A DNA stretch of 64,000 bases from Sporosarcina luteola (GTDB lineage Bacteria > Bacillota > Bacilli > Bacillales_A > Planococcaceae): positions 1,612,001 through 1,676,000 of the forward strand of contig NZ_JAMBNV010000001.1 of assembly GCF_023715245.1 (NCBI RefSeq). The letters are read 5' to 3'. Below the pieces are notes generated by a model. The model saw only the letters and a program-made list of their open reading frames with translations. It had not been told where the DNA came from and searched no databases. Of the stretch, positions 48,004 to 55,880 are shown one piece after another; the stretch's first letter is position 1, and every line of letters begins with the position of its first letter. Position numbers and translations under genes: made by a program.

Positions 48004-49092
48004 TTACTTTACTGTTTCAACGTCAACTGTCATCCGCCATCCGAACGGGTCTTCCGCTCTTCCGGTCTGGATGCCCGTCATCGTGTCATAGACTCTTTGT
48101 GCCAAGTCGCCGATCTCTCCGTTATTGACAGTGATTTTCTTTTCGTTCCAATAAAGCTCACCGATTGGAGAGATGACCGCCGCAGTTCCCGTGCCGAACG
48201 CTTCTTCCAAGATCCCCGACTGATATGCTTCGTAAAGCTCTTCCATGGAAATCTTACGTTCGGTAATAGGAATGTCCCAATGCTGCAGCAATTCGATGAC
48301 GGATTTTCGTGTGATTCCTTCCAGAATGCTTCCATTGAGCTCAGGTGTGACCACTTCCCCGTTCAACTTGAAGAAGACGTTCATCGCACCGACTTCCTCG
48401 ATGTATCGATGTTCCTTTCCATCGAGCCATAGCACTTGCGAATAGCCTTTAGCTTCCGCCACTTCCTGCGCTTTCATCGCGCCTGCGTAGTTCCCTGCTG
48501 TTTTCGCACTGCCTGTCCCACCTGTTACCGCACGGACGAATTCGGATTCGACAGCAATCTTGACTGGGTTGATGCCTTCTTTATAATAGGCACCGACCGG
48601 CGAAAGAATGATCATGAAGCGGTACGTTTTCGATGGAGCGACACCAAGATACGGTTGCGTCGCAAAGATGAATGGCCGGATATAAAGAGATGTCCCTTCA
48701 ATATTGGGAATCCAGTCTTTATCAACTTGGATCAGTTTTCGAAGACCGGAAAGAGCGAGTTCTTCATCGAAAGCCGGAATGCAAAGCCTTTCATTCGAAC
48801 GGTTTAATCTTTTCATATTCTCTTCGGGTCGGAAAAGGAGCACTTCTTCATCATCCGTCACATATGCCTTCAGTCCTTCGAACACTGTTTGGCCGTAATG
48901 GAATACCATTGCCGCAGGATCGAGCAAGATCGGTTCATACGGAACAATTTTCGGATCGCGCCAGCCTTGCCCTTCCGAATAATCCATCGTAAACATATGG
49001 TCGGTAAATATCGTCCCGAAGGAAAGCTGATCGAATGCCGGCTTCGTTTTCGGATTCAAAGTATTTTCAACTTCGATTACTGAATTGGTCAT
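48004..49092 (-). CDS. ilvE: Branched-chain amino acid aminotransferase
   Basis: 362 residues from ATG 49092 behind AGAAGGGGG. PLP fold type IV enzyme interconverting Leu/Ile/Val and their 2-oxo acids. [25 protein letters not shown], the PLP Lys in [26 protein letters not shown] and [12 protein letters not shown] fit the BCAT type II family. Upstream in-frame starts lack a ribosome site. Divergent from niaR. Confidence 0.93.
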   Translation of the reverse strand: MTNSVIEVENTLNPKTKPAFDQLSFGTIFTDHMFTMDYSEGQGWRDPKIVPYEPILLDPAAMVFHYGQTVFEGLKAYVTDDEEVLLFRPEENMKRLNRSNERLCIPAFDEELALSGLRKLIQVDKDWIPNIEGTSLYIRPFIFATQPYLGVAPSKTYRFMIILSPVGAYYKEGINPVKIAVESEFVRAVTGGTGSAKTAGNYAGAMKAQEVAEAKGYSQVLWLDGKEHRYIEEVGAMNVFFKLNGEVVTPELNGSILEGITRKSVIELLQHWDIPITERKISMEELYEAYQSGILEEAFGTGTAAVISPIGELYWNEKKITVNNGEIGDLAQRVYDTMTGIQTGRAEDPFGWRMTVDVETVK

Positions 49093-49181
49093 CGTAAATC
49101 CCCCTTCTGCTATGTATTTTTTCATTATACACGAAACTGTGGCAACGGATATGGTAAAATGGTTGAAATGGAGGGATGACA

Positions 49182-49721
49182 TTGACTGGAACTGAGAAAA
49201 TGCCCGGAGAAGAACGCAGGCAATTGATTTTGGAAACTTTGCAGAAAGCCGAAAACCCGATGACAGGCAAAGAGCTTGGTGAACTGACAAATGTCAGCCG
49301 CCAAGTCATCGTCGGAGATATTACATTATTAAAAGCGAAGAAGGTACCGATCCTTGCTACGAGTCAAGGGTACATATATATGCACGCCTCTGTTGGACCG
49401 GAGAAAATTGAGAAAGTACTCGTCTGCCATCATACACCGGAACAGACCGAGGAGGAGTTGAACATCCTCGTCGATCACGGCTTGACTGTGAAAGATGTAA
49501 AAGTCGAGCACCCTGTCTATGGAGATTTGAGTGCTTCCATCATGGTGGCGAATCGGCTGGAAGTGAAGGAATTTATAAAGCGAGTCAACGAAGCCAATGC
49601 GGTATACCTTTCCAATCTAGCTGAGGGAGGCATCCATCTCCATACGGTTATCGCCGACGAACAACATCAAATCGATAATGCCGAAATCGAATTGAAAAAA
49701 GCTGGTATCCTCGTGGAATGA
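49182..49721 (+). CDS. niaR: Niacin-responsive transcriptional repressor NiaR
   Basis: 179 residues from TTG 49182 (GGAGGG 6 bases before; the ATG at 49176 is too close). N-terminal HTH_11 winged helix (RRQLILETLQKAENPMTGKE, then NVSRQVIVGDITLLKA) and the 3H domain, with its histidines in VCHHTPEQTEEEL, VEHPVYGDL and GGIHLHTV, which bind metal and nicotinic acid. Represses NAD biosynthesis or niacin transport genes. No target operator was identified in the window. Confidence 0.9.
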   Translation: MTGTEKMPGEERRQLILETLQKAENPMTGKELGELTNVSRQVIVGDITLLKAKKVPILATSQGYIYMHASVGPEKIEKVLVCHHTPEQTEEELNILVDHGLTVKDVKVEHPVYGDLSASIMVANRLEVKEFIKRVNEANAVYLSNLAEGGIHLHTVIADEQHQIDNAEIELKKAGILVE

Positions 49722-49790
49722 TGAATAATTAATTCGTAACCAAAAAATCCCATAAACTCAGACCTTTGTACAACAAGGTTTAAGGAACTT

Positions 49791-49820
49791 ACATCATCTT
49801 TTATAGATGATGTTTTTTAT
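49791..49820 (+). terminator. Terminator after niaR
   Basis: ACATCATCT, short loop, AGATGATGT then six T. Confidence 0.85.
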
Positions 49821-49934
49821 TGTTTATGTAATCATATGGCTTTCTAAACTTATCTCGAAGGTCAAATTGGGTGCTAATAGAAAAGTTCTAATCATATTCT
49901 TAAAAATAGAAAACAATAAGAAGGAGTGTAAAGT

Positions 49935-51392
49935 TTGATAAGAGAAGTTAAGGTTGGTTTACGGCCCATAGTACAAAACATAAACTTACCTACTGTTTTG
50001 AAAACAACAGTACTTCCGGGTGACACAGTCGAAAGATTATTTATTGCAACCCAGATAGGAGAAATCTATTACATAGGAAACGGAGATATAAGAACTTTTT
50101 TAGATATTCGTCCGCGAGTCTTAAAACTAGGTGCTGCTGGTGGAGGTTATGACGAACGGGGATTGCTTGGTCTAGCGTTTCATCCCAGTTTTTATTATAA
50201 CGGTTTGTTTTATCTTCATTATTCAGTAGCTGGAACACAAGGACCAGGTGCTCTACCTCAGTCAGAAGCTGCAAGACCTGCTCGTAATGCTCTTCCTGAA
50301 TTTTTTAATCCTAATCCGTGTGACCCTAGTACCTTAAACCTTAGGTGGGTAAATAGAGAAACGCAATATGATCATATTGATACAGTTGAAGAATGGATTA
50401 TACAACCAAATGGTCAACCTCAAAAACGGCGGACGTTACTTAATTTAAGAAGACCATTTTTTAATCATAACGGTGTCAACAGCTTAAACTTTTCACCTGA
50501 AACAGGAAAACTTGTGTTAACAACCGGAGATGGTGGATCTGGCTATGATCCATTTAACTTAAGTCAGAACGATATGGAAATAGCGGGTAAAATAATTGAA
50601 ATTGATGTAACTAAGAATACATTTATCAATAATCCACCCGTAGTCACACGTTTTAATGAACTTCCAGTAAGCATTCAGGAAACACTAACTGTAATTGCTA
50701 AAGGTGTTCGAAATATACCAGGCATTTCATATCAACGGGTTTACAATCAATATATCAAGTATGTGGGAAATGTCGGCCAGGATTTAGTAGAGTCAATTTT
50801 TTCATTCGTTCAATATAAACCAATACCGGTTACTCAGCTCATTCAAGCTTCTTTACTAAAATCTCAACCTGACCAGGAAGGATTTATTAACTTTGGCTGG
50901 CGTGGGTGGGAAGGTGCTTTTCCTACTTCAATAATAAGGGGTTGCTCTGCAAATCCGACTTTGGATGAGAAAACAATTGCTTATTACAATGATGCAGTAG
51001 AAACCTCATTCAAGCGTCTTCAGCCTTTAACTAGTTATTTTCATCAAGATCCCCGACCCGATAAGTTTGGAGGAACTGCGCTTACAGGAGTGCAAGCCTA
51101 CACGGGGAATGGAATACCCGATTTAACAGGAAGTGTTGTGTTTACCGATATCGCCCGGGACGAGGCATCCCAACTTCCGGGGAGAGGGGTTTTAGCTTAT
51201 ACGAGGGTAAGAACAGATGGTAAACTAAATGATTTTAGTGTTATACAAACTGATTATAATTTCGGTTCTCAATCAGCTTATTATGTTAGTTTAGGAACAA
51301 ATCTAAATAAAACCAAGCTTTATTTAGGGGTTTATGGCTCTATGAATGTGACTGACTACAACAAAGGAACCATCTTTGAAATTGTTCCATGA
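49935..51392 (+). CDS. Glucose/sorbosone dehydrogenase-like beta-propeller protein
   Basis: 485 residues, TTG start with AAGGAG about 8 bases before. Six-bladed propeller of the GSDH/HHIP type: RGLLGLAFHPSFYYNGLFYL, FFNHNGVNSLNFSPETGKL, LTTGDGGSGYDP, GFINFGWRGWEG and YTGNGIPDLTGSVVF. No signal peptide, unlike periplasmic PQQ sugar dehydrogenases, so it may be cytoplasmic, for instance packed by the mother cell onto spores. PQQ dependence is untested. Noticeably more AT-rich than its neighbours. It forms a small group with the Tyr/Pro-rich gene and ymaF. Confidence 0.7.
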   Translation: MIREVKVGLRPIVQNINLPTVLKTTVLPGDTVERLFIATQIGEIYYIGNGDIRTFLDIRPRVLKLGAAGGGYDERGLLGLAFHPSFYYNGLFYLHYSVAGTQGPGALPQSEAARPARNALPEFFNPNPCDPSTLNLRWVNRETQYDHIDTVEEWIIQPNGQPQKRRTLLNLRRPFFNHNGVNSLNFSPETGKLVLTTGDGGSGYDPFNLSQNDMEIAGKIIEIDVTKNTFINNPPVVTRFNELPVSIQETLTVIAKGVRNIPGISYQRVYNQYIKYVGNVGQDLVESIFSFVQYKPIPVTQLIQASLLKSQPDQEGFINFGWRGWEGAFPTSIIRGCSANPTLDEKTIAYYNDAVETSFKRLQPLTSYFHQDPRPDKFGGTALTGVQAYTGNGIPDLTGSVVFTDIARDEASQLPGRGVLAYTRVRTDGKLNDFSVIQTDYNFGSQSAYYVSLGTNLNKTKLYLGVYGSMNVTDYNKGTIFEIVP

Positions 51393-51515
51393 TTTTTAAC
51401 TCTAATCTTTACTCAATACTAGATAAGTCGCATTCTCATATGATAAACGAAAAGTGACCGACAGTATCTGAAAAATACTTCGGTCCTTGTATTTAGAGAG
51501 TAGGCATCTTATCTA

Positions 51516-51731
51516 TTAATAGCCGTAAGGACGGTTGTATGGTTGGTTGTAGTATGGATAGTATGGATAGCGAGAGTATGGTGGGTATGGTGGGTAGAAT
51601 GGGTAGAATGGGTAAATCGGGAAAAATGGGTATTGAAAACGTGGGCGACGTCTTCTACGACGTCTTCCATAACTGTCGTATTCATAGTCATCATCATCGT
51701 ATCTGTCGCGATCAAAATCAAATCGTGTCAA
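51516..51731 (-). CDS. Tyr/Pro/Arg-rich low-complexity protein, likely spore coat
   Basis: 71 residues, TTG start after AGGAGGAG. An acidic start (MTRFDFDRDRYDDDDYEYD), a run of seven arginines, then a tail made almost only of Tyr, Pro and Phe (FPIYPFYPFYPPYPPYSR). Such compositions occur in spore-coat and exosporium proteins, where Tyr supports oxidative cross-linking. No family recognised. The alternative frame on this strand (His/Thr-rich) has no ribosome site. Lies opposite to its neighbours. Confidence 0.65.
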   Translation of the reverse strand: MTRFDFDRDRYDDDDYEYDSYGRRRRRRRPRFQYPFFPIYPFYPFYPPYPPYSRYPYYPYYNQPYNRPYGY

Positions 51732-51952
51732 TATTTCTCCTCCTTTTTGATGTCAGTTTAGGTTATGTAATGTAAGGTATGACAGTCTGTGCATTCGCCT
51801 ATAGTTAACATCGCTAAACTTCAATTGGTCCAACAAAAGATTTATGAATAGACGAATAAAATTAGATCTCCTATAAATCGCCTTATCGACAATAGTTTAA
51901 CCTTTCTACCTTCCATACATATAGTATGAAAAAGGGAAAAGGAGTTATATTT

Positions 51953-52333
51953 TTGGAAATACCGGTTTCTGGATTCATGTATCATTCAGATGATTCTGAC
52001 CCTGTGCATTCCCATCAGCTTTTTATTACTCAATGGGATGGAAGACCCGTACCTGCGCATGTCCACGAATTTAGAGGTGTCACTTCTTTCGATGTAGGAC
52101 ATAATCACAGATATGCCGGAACTACTGAACCAGCCCCAAGTGGTGTACCACACACTCATAGATACTTTACTTTTACATCAGTCGATGATCGACATCGACA
52201 TGAGATTCATGGAGTTACTGGTCCAGCTATTCCCCTACCTAACGGCGGTCATTATCATGAATTTAGTGGTTTTACTACTGTAAATGGTGCTAATCCCCAT
52301 AGGCACAGTTATAGTGGAAGAACAAGTTTATAA
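51953..52333 (+). CDS. ymaF: YmaF-family histidine-rich protein
   Basis: 126 residues from TTG 51953 behind AAAAGGAG. Five or more units of the form H-x-H-x-F/Y-x-G-x-T: PVHSHQ, AHVHEFRGVT, GHNHRYAGTT, PHTHRYF, RHRHEIHGVTG, GHYHEFSGFTT, PHRHSYSGRT. About 20 histidines suggest metal binding. Matches the YmaF family, suspected spore-associated. The upstream ATG 51926 is possible but not needed. Confidence 0.8.
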   Translation: MEIPVSGFMYHSDDSDPVHSHQLFITQWDGRPVPAHVHEFRGVTSFDVGHNHRYAGTTEPAPSGVPHTHRYFTFTSVDDRHRHEIHGVTGPAIPLPNGGHYHEFSGFTTVNGANPHRHSYSGRTSL

Positions 52334-52392
52334 TGGCTTTTTCTTACTTGCAATATATATAACATTAATAAAACAACTTAAAACTCATTATC

Positions 52393-52424
52393 AAAAAACC
52401 CCTTGGACCTCCAAGGGGTTTTAC
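52393..52424. terminator. Bidirectional terminator
   Basis: AAAAAACCCCTT, short loop, AAGGGGTTTTA between ymaF and the convergent HD gene. Confidence 0.85.
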
Positions 52425-52488
52425 TCTTCAACTCACTTTTTCATTTGAAAAATAATTGTTAACCAAACCACGAAACCATTATGGCAGC

Positions 52489-53133
52489 TTATTTGCCGTT
52501 TCCATCAAAACCGGTTTCCGCCTTCAATTGTTCCAAGAAATCAATCATGAAGGCGTGGCGCTCCTCGGCAAGACGCTTTCCTTCCTCGGTCACCATCAAA
52601 TCTTTCAATAAAAGCAGCTTCTCATAAAAATGCGTGACGGAAGCCGTGTTCCTGGAACGGTAATCATCCTCGGACATTTCTGTCCTCGCGATTTCATCCG
52701 CATCGTATAATTTCCTTCCCCTCGCCCCTCCAAAAGCGAACGTCCGGGCAATACCTATTGCGCCGATTGCGTCGAGGCGATCCGCATCCCTAACAATCGC
52801 ACCTTCAATTGAAACAATCTCTTCTTCGTTGCCGCCATTGAACGAAACGCTTCTGATCGTTTTAAGAACCTTCGCTGTCAATTCATCAGCTGCACCAGCA
52901 GACCGCAACAGCTCCAGTGGGGTCACGTTTCCGATCTCTTTATATTTCGGATCATCGATATCATGCAACAGGACAGCAAGCCTGATGACTGTCAAATTCG
53001 CTACAGGCATTGTCCGTGCAATAGCTTCAGCGCTTTTCATGACCCGTAAAATGTGATCATAATCATGGCTCGCATCAAACTGCCTATAGATATCAATCAC
53101 TTGCTCTGTGCATCTTTCAATGATTTTTTCCAT
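52489..53133 (-). CDS. ypgQ: HD-domain phosphohydrolase, YpgQ-like
   Basis: 214 residues. Metal-dependent HD fold: SHDYDHILRVM (first His and His), LAVLLHDIDD (HD pair) and IVRDADRLDAIGAIGIART (distal Asp). The helical C-terminus is typical of YpgQ/YfbR-like enzymes; YpgQ of B. subtilis has pyrophosphohydrolase activity on nucleoside triphosphates. Monocistronic. The strong D-x-D-R-LDAIGA signature makes the family call firm; the substrate is inferred. Confidence 0.83.
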   Translation of the reverse strand: MEKIIERCTEQVIDIYRQFDASHDYDHILRVMKSAEAIARTMPVANLTVIRLAVLLHDIDDPKYKEIGNVTPLELLRSAGAADELTAKVLKTIRSVSFNGGNEEEIVSIEGAIVRDADRLDAIGAIGIARTFAFGGARGRKLYDADEIARTEMSEDDYRSRNTASVTHFYEKLLLLKDLMVTEEGKRLAEERHAFMIDFLEQLKAETGFDGNGK

Positions 53134-53167
53134 TTGAACACCTTCTCATTTTTATTTTCCTATGTAA

Positions 53168-53332
53168 GGATTGGAGCGAACGCCGTTACGAAGAACGGCG
53201 TTTGCGAGCACAAGCGCAGCGTTGCGAGCAGGATCCCGCAGGCTGTCTTAATTTCTGCATCAGGCGTAGAAATACGGCACATCGAACCCTTCGCTGTTCG
53301 ATTGGAAAGCGTCCGCCTGAAGCGGAAATCCC
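53168..53332 (+). repeat. Dispersed repeat, long copy with internal hairpin
   Basis: Begins GGATTGGAGCG and ends GAAAGCGTCCGCCTGAAGCG-GAAATCC, the same ends as the copy at 44188-44244, but with about 110 extra bases inside. These include the hairpin AACGCCGTT / AACGGCGTT (about 53179-53202). No coding frame of its own. It fills most of the gap between the HD gene and cspD. Confidence 0.7.
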
Positions 53333-53382
53333 GTATATCATAAAATCTATATTTAGATTCGACTGAAAATTTCGGCGTGTCA

Positions 53383-53411
53383 TTGACGTTAATTGTCGAT
53401 TCATGTATAGT
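53383..53411 (+). promoter_or_regulatory. Sigma-A promoter of cspD
   Basis: TTGACG, 17 bases, TATAGT, leaving a leader of about 50 bases. Confidence 0.75.
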
Positions 53412-53467
53412 AAATGCATCCATGTTAATAATGGGAAAGACATTGAAATGCCGAGGGAGGAATAAGC

Positions 53468-53671
53468 ATGTACCAAGGTAAAGTAAAATGGTTCAGCAAT
53501 GAAAAAGGTTATGGCTTCATTGAAACGGATAACGGTGAAGACGTGTTTGTCCACTATACTGGCATTATGTCAGAAGGATTCAAGACATTGAATGAAGGCC
53601 AGACCGTATCCTTCGAAATCATAGAAGGTAACCGCGGACCCCAAGCGGCAAATGTCTTGACTATAACATGA
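53468..53671 (+). CDS. cspD: Cold-shock protein
   Basis: 67 residues, five-stranded OB fold. [20 protein letters not shown] holds RNP1 (KGYGFIE) and [10 protein letters not shown] holds RNP2 (VFVHY). Single-stranded nucleic-acid chaperone. RBS GGGAGGAATAAGC before ATG. The neighbouring ypeQ-like and RNase H-like genes match the B. subtilis cspD region. Confidence 0.93.
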   Translation: MYQGKVKWFSNEKGYGFIETDNGEDVFVHYTGIMSEGFKTLNEGQTVSFEIIEGNRGPQAANVLTIT

Positions 53672-53691
53672 ATGATGAATATGTATATGTA

Positions 53692-53728
53692 CAAATCCCG
53701 CCTAGTAAATCCAGGCGGGATATTATTT
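53692..53728. terminator. Bidirectional terminator between cspD and ypeQ
   Basis: AAATCCCGCCT, 9-base loop, AGGCGGGATATTATTTT. Confidence 0.85.
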
Positions 53729-53911
53729 TGTCAATTTATTCATTTCATTCCCTAAAAATTGAAGTTGTTCCCCGATTGTGCACGTTTGAATGCAAAACAG
53801 ATGCGCCCCTGTTTTCCCGATGTCCTTCGCTTGTTGCCTTTTGACAAAACATCCTTCACAATACGTATCAAGCACTTCATTGATTTCATTCATGACTGTC
53901 AATTTATCCAT
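53723..53911 (-). CDS. ypeQ: YpeQ-like zinc-finger small protein
   Basis: 62 residues from ATG 53911 behind GGGAGG. DTYCEGCFVKRQQAKDIGK and HLFCIQTCTIGEQLQFLG give a C-x2-C...C-x3-C arrangement that may bind zinc. Matches YpeQ-type small Bacillales proteins of unknown function. A long upstream in-frame extension is antisense to the RNase H-like gene and is rejected. Confidence 0.75.
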   Translation of the reverse strand: MDKLTVMNEINEVLDTYCEGCFVKRQQAKDIGKTGAHLFCIQTCTIGEQLQFLGNEMNKLTK

Positions 53912-53990
53912 AGCAGCCTCCCGGTAAAGTCGTTCATTTATTCTAATATGCTTTTCAGCAGGTTGCAACAAAGAAAAGGAGAGATGAAGC

Positions 53991-54398
53991 ATGATCGAAT
54001 TGTACGTTGATGGCGCCAGTGCCGGAAATCCAGGCAAGAGCGGCATCGGGATATACATCAAAGGTGAAGGAAAGATTGTCAAATTCTCCGAACCAATCGA
54101 GCCGACGAACAATCATACAGCAGAGTTCATAGCCCTTCTTCGCGGAATAGAGGAGGCCGCAAAACTGACAACGGGAATCGTCTCGGCACGCTCTGATTCC
54201 AAAGCTGTCGTCTCGGCTGTGGAAAATGAGTTTGTGAAAAACGAATTACATAAGGACTATTTGAATAAAATCCTATCCATTGCCAAAACGTTCGATTACT
54301 TTTTCATCAAATGGATATCGGATACAGAAAATCGCGCCGCGGACGCACTTGCCCGGGAAGCGATCCATAAACAAGGGAAAAAGGACGGGGAAGAATAA
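53991..54398 (+). CDS. RNase H-like protein (YpdQ/YpeP type)
   Basis: 135 residues. MIELYVDGASAGNPGKSGIG (first catalytic Asp), HTAEFIALLRGIEEA (catalytic Glu), VSARSDSKAVVSAVEN (second Asp) and NRAADALAREA (final Asp) form the RNase HI DEDD set, so nuclease activity on RNA/DNA hybrids is possible. It is a short type without an N-terminal hybrid-binding domain; the B. subtilis homologue YpdQ was reported inactive. GAGAGATGAAGC precedes ATG. Confidence 0.82.
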   Translation: MIELYVDGASAGNPGKSGIGIYIKGEGKIVKFSEPIEPTNNHTAEFIALLRGIEEAAKLTTGIVSARSDSKAVVSAVENEFVKNELHKDYLNKILSIAKTFDYFFIKWISDTENRAADALAREAIHKQGKKDGEE

Positions 54399-54438
54399 TA
54401 CTGGGAAGCATTCCCCTTCCGGCTATTGTCCCCCTACC

Positions 54439-55041
54439 CTACCTCGCCTTCATGAATGTAACGGTGTCTTGCATGTTGTCGTAAAGCAACCATTCCTTAT
54501 CGGAAACGACTGCACCGACATTGACGAGCGTTTGGCCATCGTTCACGTCATATGGATGATCGAAAAGGATGGCCTCTTCCTCAGTTCCATTGCGCAGCAA
54601 TCCTGAACGGTGGCTATGACCGTAGAACGTAAGGTTTTTCGACACTTCCGCTTCCAATAACGACCACGGTTCACCGCCCCACTTCCATTGATGGCCGTGG
54701 ATCACTTCCGCCTCGCCAAGTTCGATTCTGTCAGGCATTGCCGACAACATTCCAAGTAAAGGGTCATCCGTTTCCGTTATGAACAAAATTCGTTCTTCCT
54801 GATTCCCTTTTACTGATGGGAAAGTTAGCAGCTCTACAAAACCTTTGGGTATAAGCATTACTTCTTCAAGGCTTGCAAACGTGCGTTCATTCACAAAGCG
54901 CTTGCTGATCGTACATTCGAACAGATCCCCGGTGCCGATCAAAACAGCTCCGGGTGCCCGTTCTTTAATATGGGACAGGACGTCCGATAAATCCTCTTTT
55001 GAGGAATGAACATCCCCTATAATTGCATATTGCATTTTCAT
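54439..55041 (-). CDS. Calcineurin-like metallophosphoesterase
   Basis: 200 residues. IIGDVHSSKEDL (D-x-H), VLIGTGDLFE (GDxx), VKGNQEE (GN-x-E), IHGHQW and YGHSH form the five metal and phosphate motifs of the superfamily. Resembles diadenosine-tetraphosphatase-like and YfcE-type enzymes. Substrate unknown. 16 bases after the sulfurtransferase on the same strand. Confidence 0.82.
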   Translation of the reverse strand: MKMQYAIIGDVHSSKEDLSDVLSHIKERAPGAVLIGTGDLFECTISKRFVNERTFASLEEVMLIPKGFVELLTFPSVKGNQEERILFITETDDPLLGMLSAMPDRIELGEAEVIHGHQWKWGGEPWSLLEAEVSKNLTFYGHSHRSGLLRNGTEEEAILFDHPYDVNDGQTLVNVGAVVSDKEWLLYDNMQDTVTFMKAR

Positions 55042-55057
55042 GGTCCACCGCCTTCAT

Positions 55058-55879
55058 TTACCCCTTTGCCACTTCTACGAATTCCCTTGAAATCCAGTCG
55101 CTATAACTTCCTACATACAACTTGACGTGCTCATAGCCAGTTTGTTTCAGCATCGCAAATAACGGAGCGGCTGTTACACCGCTTCCACAGTATACGACGA
55201 TTCCTTCATCATGCTTCACGATTTCGGAAAGCTGCTCACCCACAGTATCACTCAAGTTAAAAGAACCGTCTTTTTTCAACTGCTCCCAGTCGAAATTCAA
55301 TGCCCCGGGAATACGTCCGGCAATCGGGTCGATCGGTTCGACTTCTCCGCGATACCGTTCAGCGGAACGTGCATCAAGCAGCACATTGCCTGTTTTCCCT
55401 TCTACCGTCTTTTCGACGAATTCACGTGTGGCAAAGATACTGTCATCCCAGACAGGGACGACATTGGAAGGTACAGACGGATCCGTACTTTTGGATACAG
55501 GAACCCCCATTGCCGCTAATTCCTCGAAACCTTCCTGTAAAATGAAGGAGTTTTTGAATCCCCCGTATTGAAGAATCCACCAAGCCCTTGCCGCAAAAGG
55601 GCTGCCGCCGTCATCATATATAAATATTTGGTCATCGAGTTCTAGACCGCTCTTCCTGAATAATAATGTCAAAGACTCCTTGGCGGGCAATGGATGCCTT
55701 CCCGCTTTCTTCGTCATATCGGATAGGTCATTCTCGAGATGCCAGTAGAGCGCCTCTTTAATATGCCCCTCTTCAAACTTTTTTCTCCCCAATTCACTGT
55801 CCTGCAATGAAAAACGTGCATCAATCCATTTTACATCTTTAGTATCCAATTCATTGACCGACTTGAAAACGTCACTCAT
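55058..55879 (-). CDS. Two-domain rhodanese sulfurtransferase
   Basis: 273 residues, tandem rhodanese domains of the thiosulfate/3-mercaptopyruvate sulfurtransferase type. The inactive first domain has IFIYDDGGSPFAARAWW, the second has the active Cys in VVYCGSGVTAAPLFAML. The loop CGSGVT (C-G-S-G-V-T/S) favours 3-mercaptopyruvate over thiosulfate. Cytoplasmic sulfane-sulphur transfer. Begins one base after the dynA stop, so coupled. Confidence 0.88.
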   Translation of the reverse strand: MSDVFKSVNELDTKDVKWIDARFSLQDSELGRKKFEEGHIKEALYWHLENDLSDMTKKAGRHPLPAKESLTLLFRKSGLELDDQIFIYDDGGSPFAARAWWILQYGGFKNSFILQEGFEELAAMGVPVSKSTDPSVPSNVVPVWDDSIFATREFVEKTVEGKTGNVLLDARSAERYRGEVEPIDPIAGRIPGALNFDWEQLKKDGSFNLSDTVGEQLSEIVKHDEGIVVYCGSGVTAAPLFAMLKQTGYEHVKLYVGSYSDWISREFVEVAKG

Positions 55880-55880
55880 T

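Noticed and set aside
51539..51610. G-rich tandem tract on the plus strand as a regulatory repeat or G-quadruplex
   Set aside because: It is the complement of Tyr/Pro codons in the coding region at 51516-51731.
51509..51721. His/Thr-rich minus-strand frame over the Tyr/Pro-rich gene
   Set aside because: The alternative frame has no ribosome site. The Tyr/Pro frame starts at TTG directly behind AGGAGGAG.
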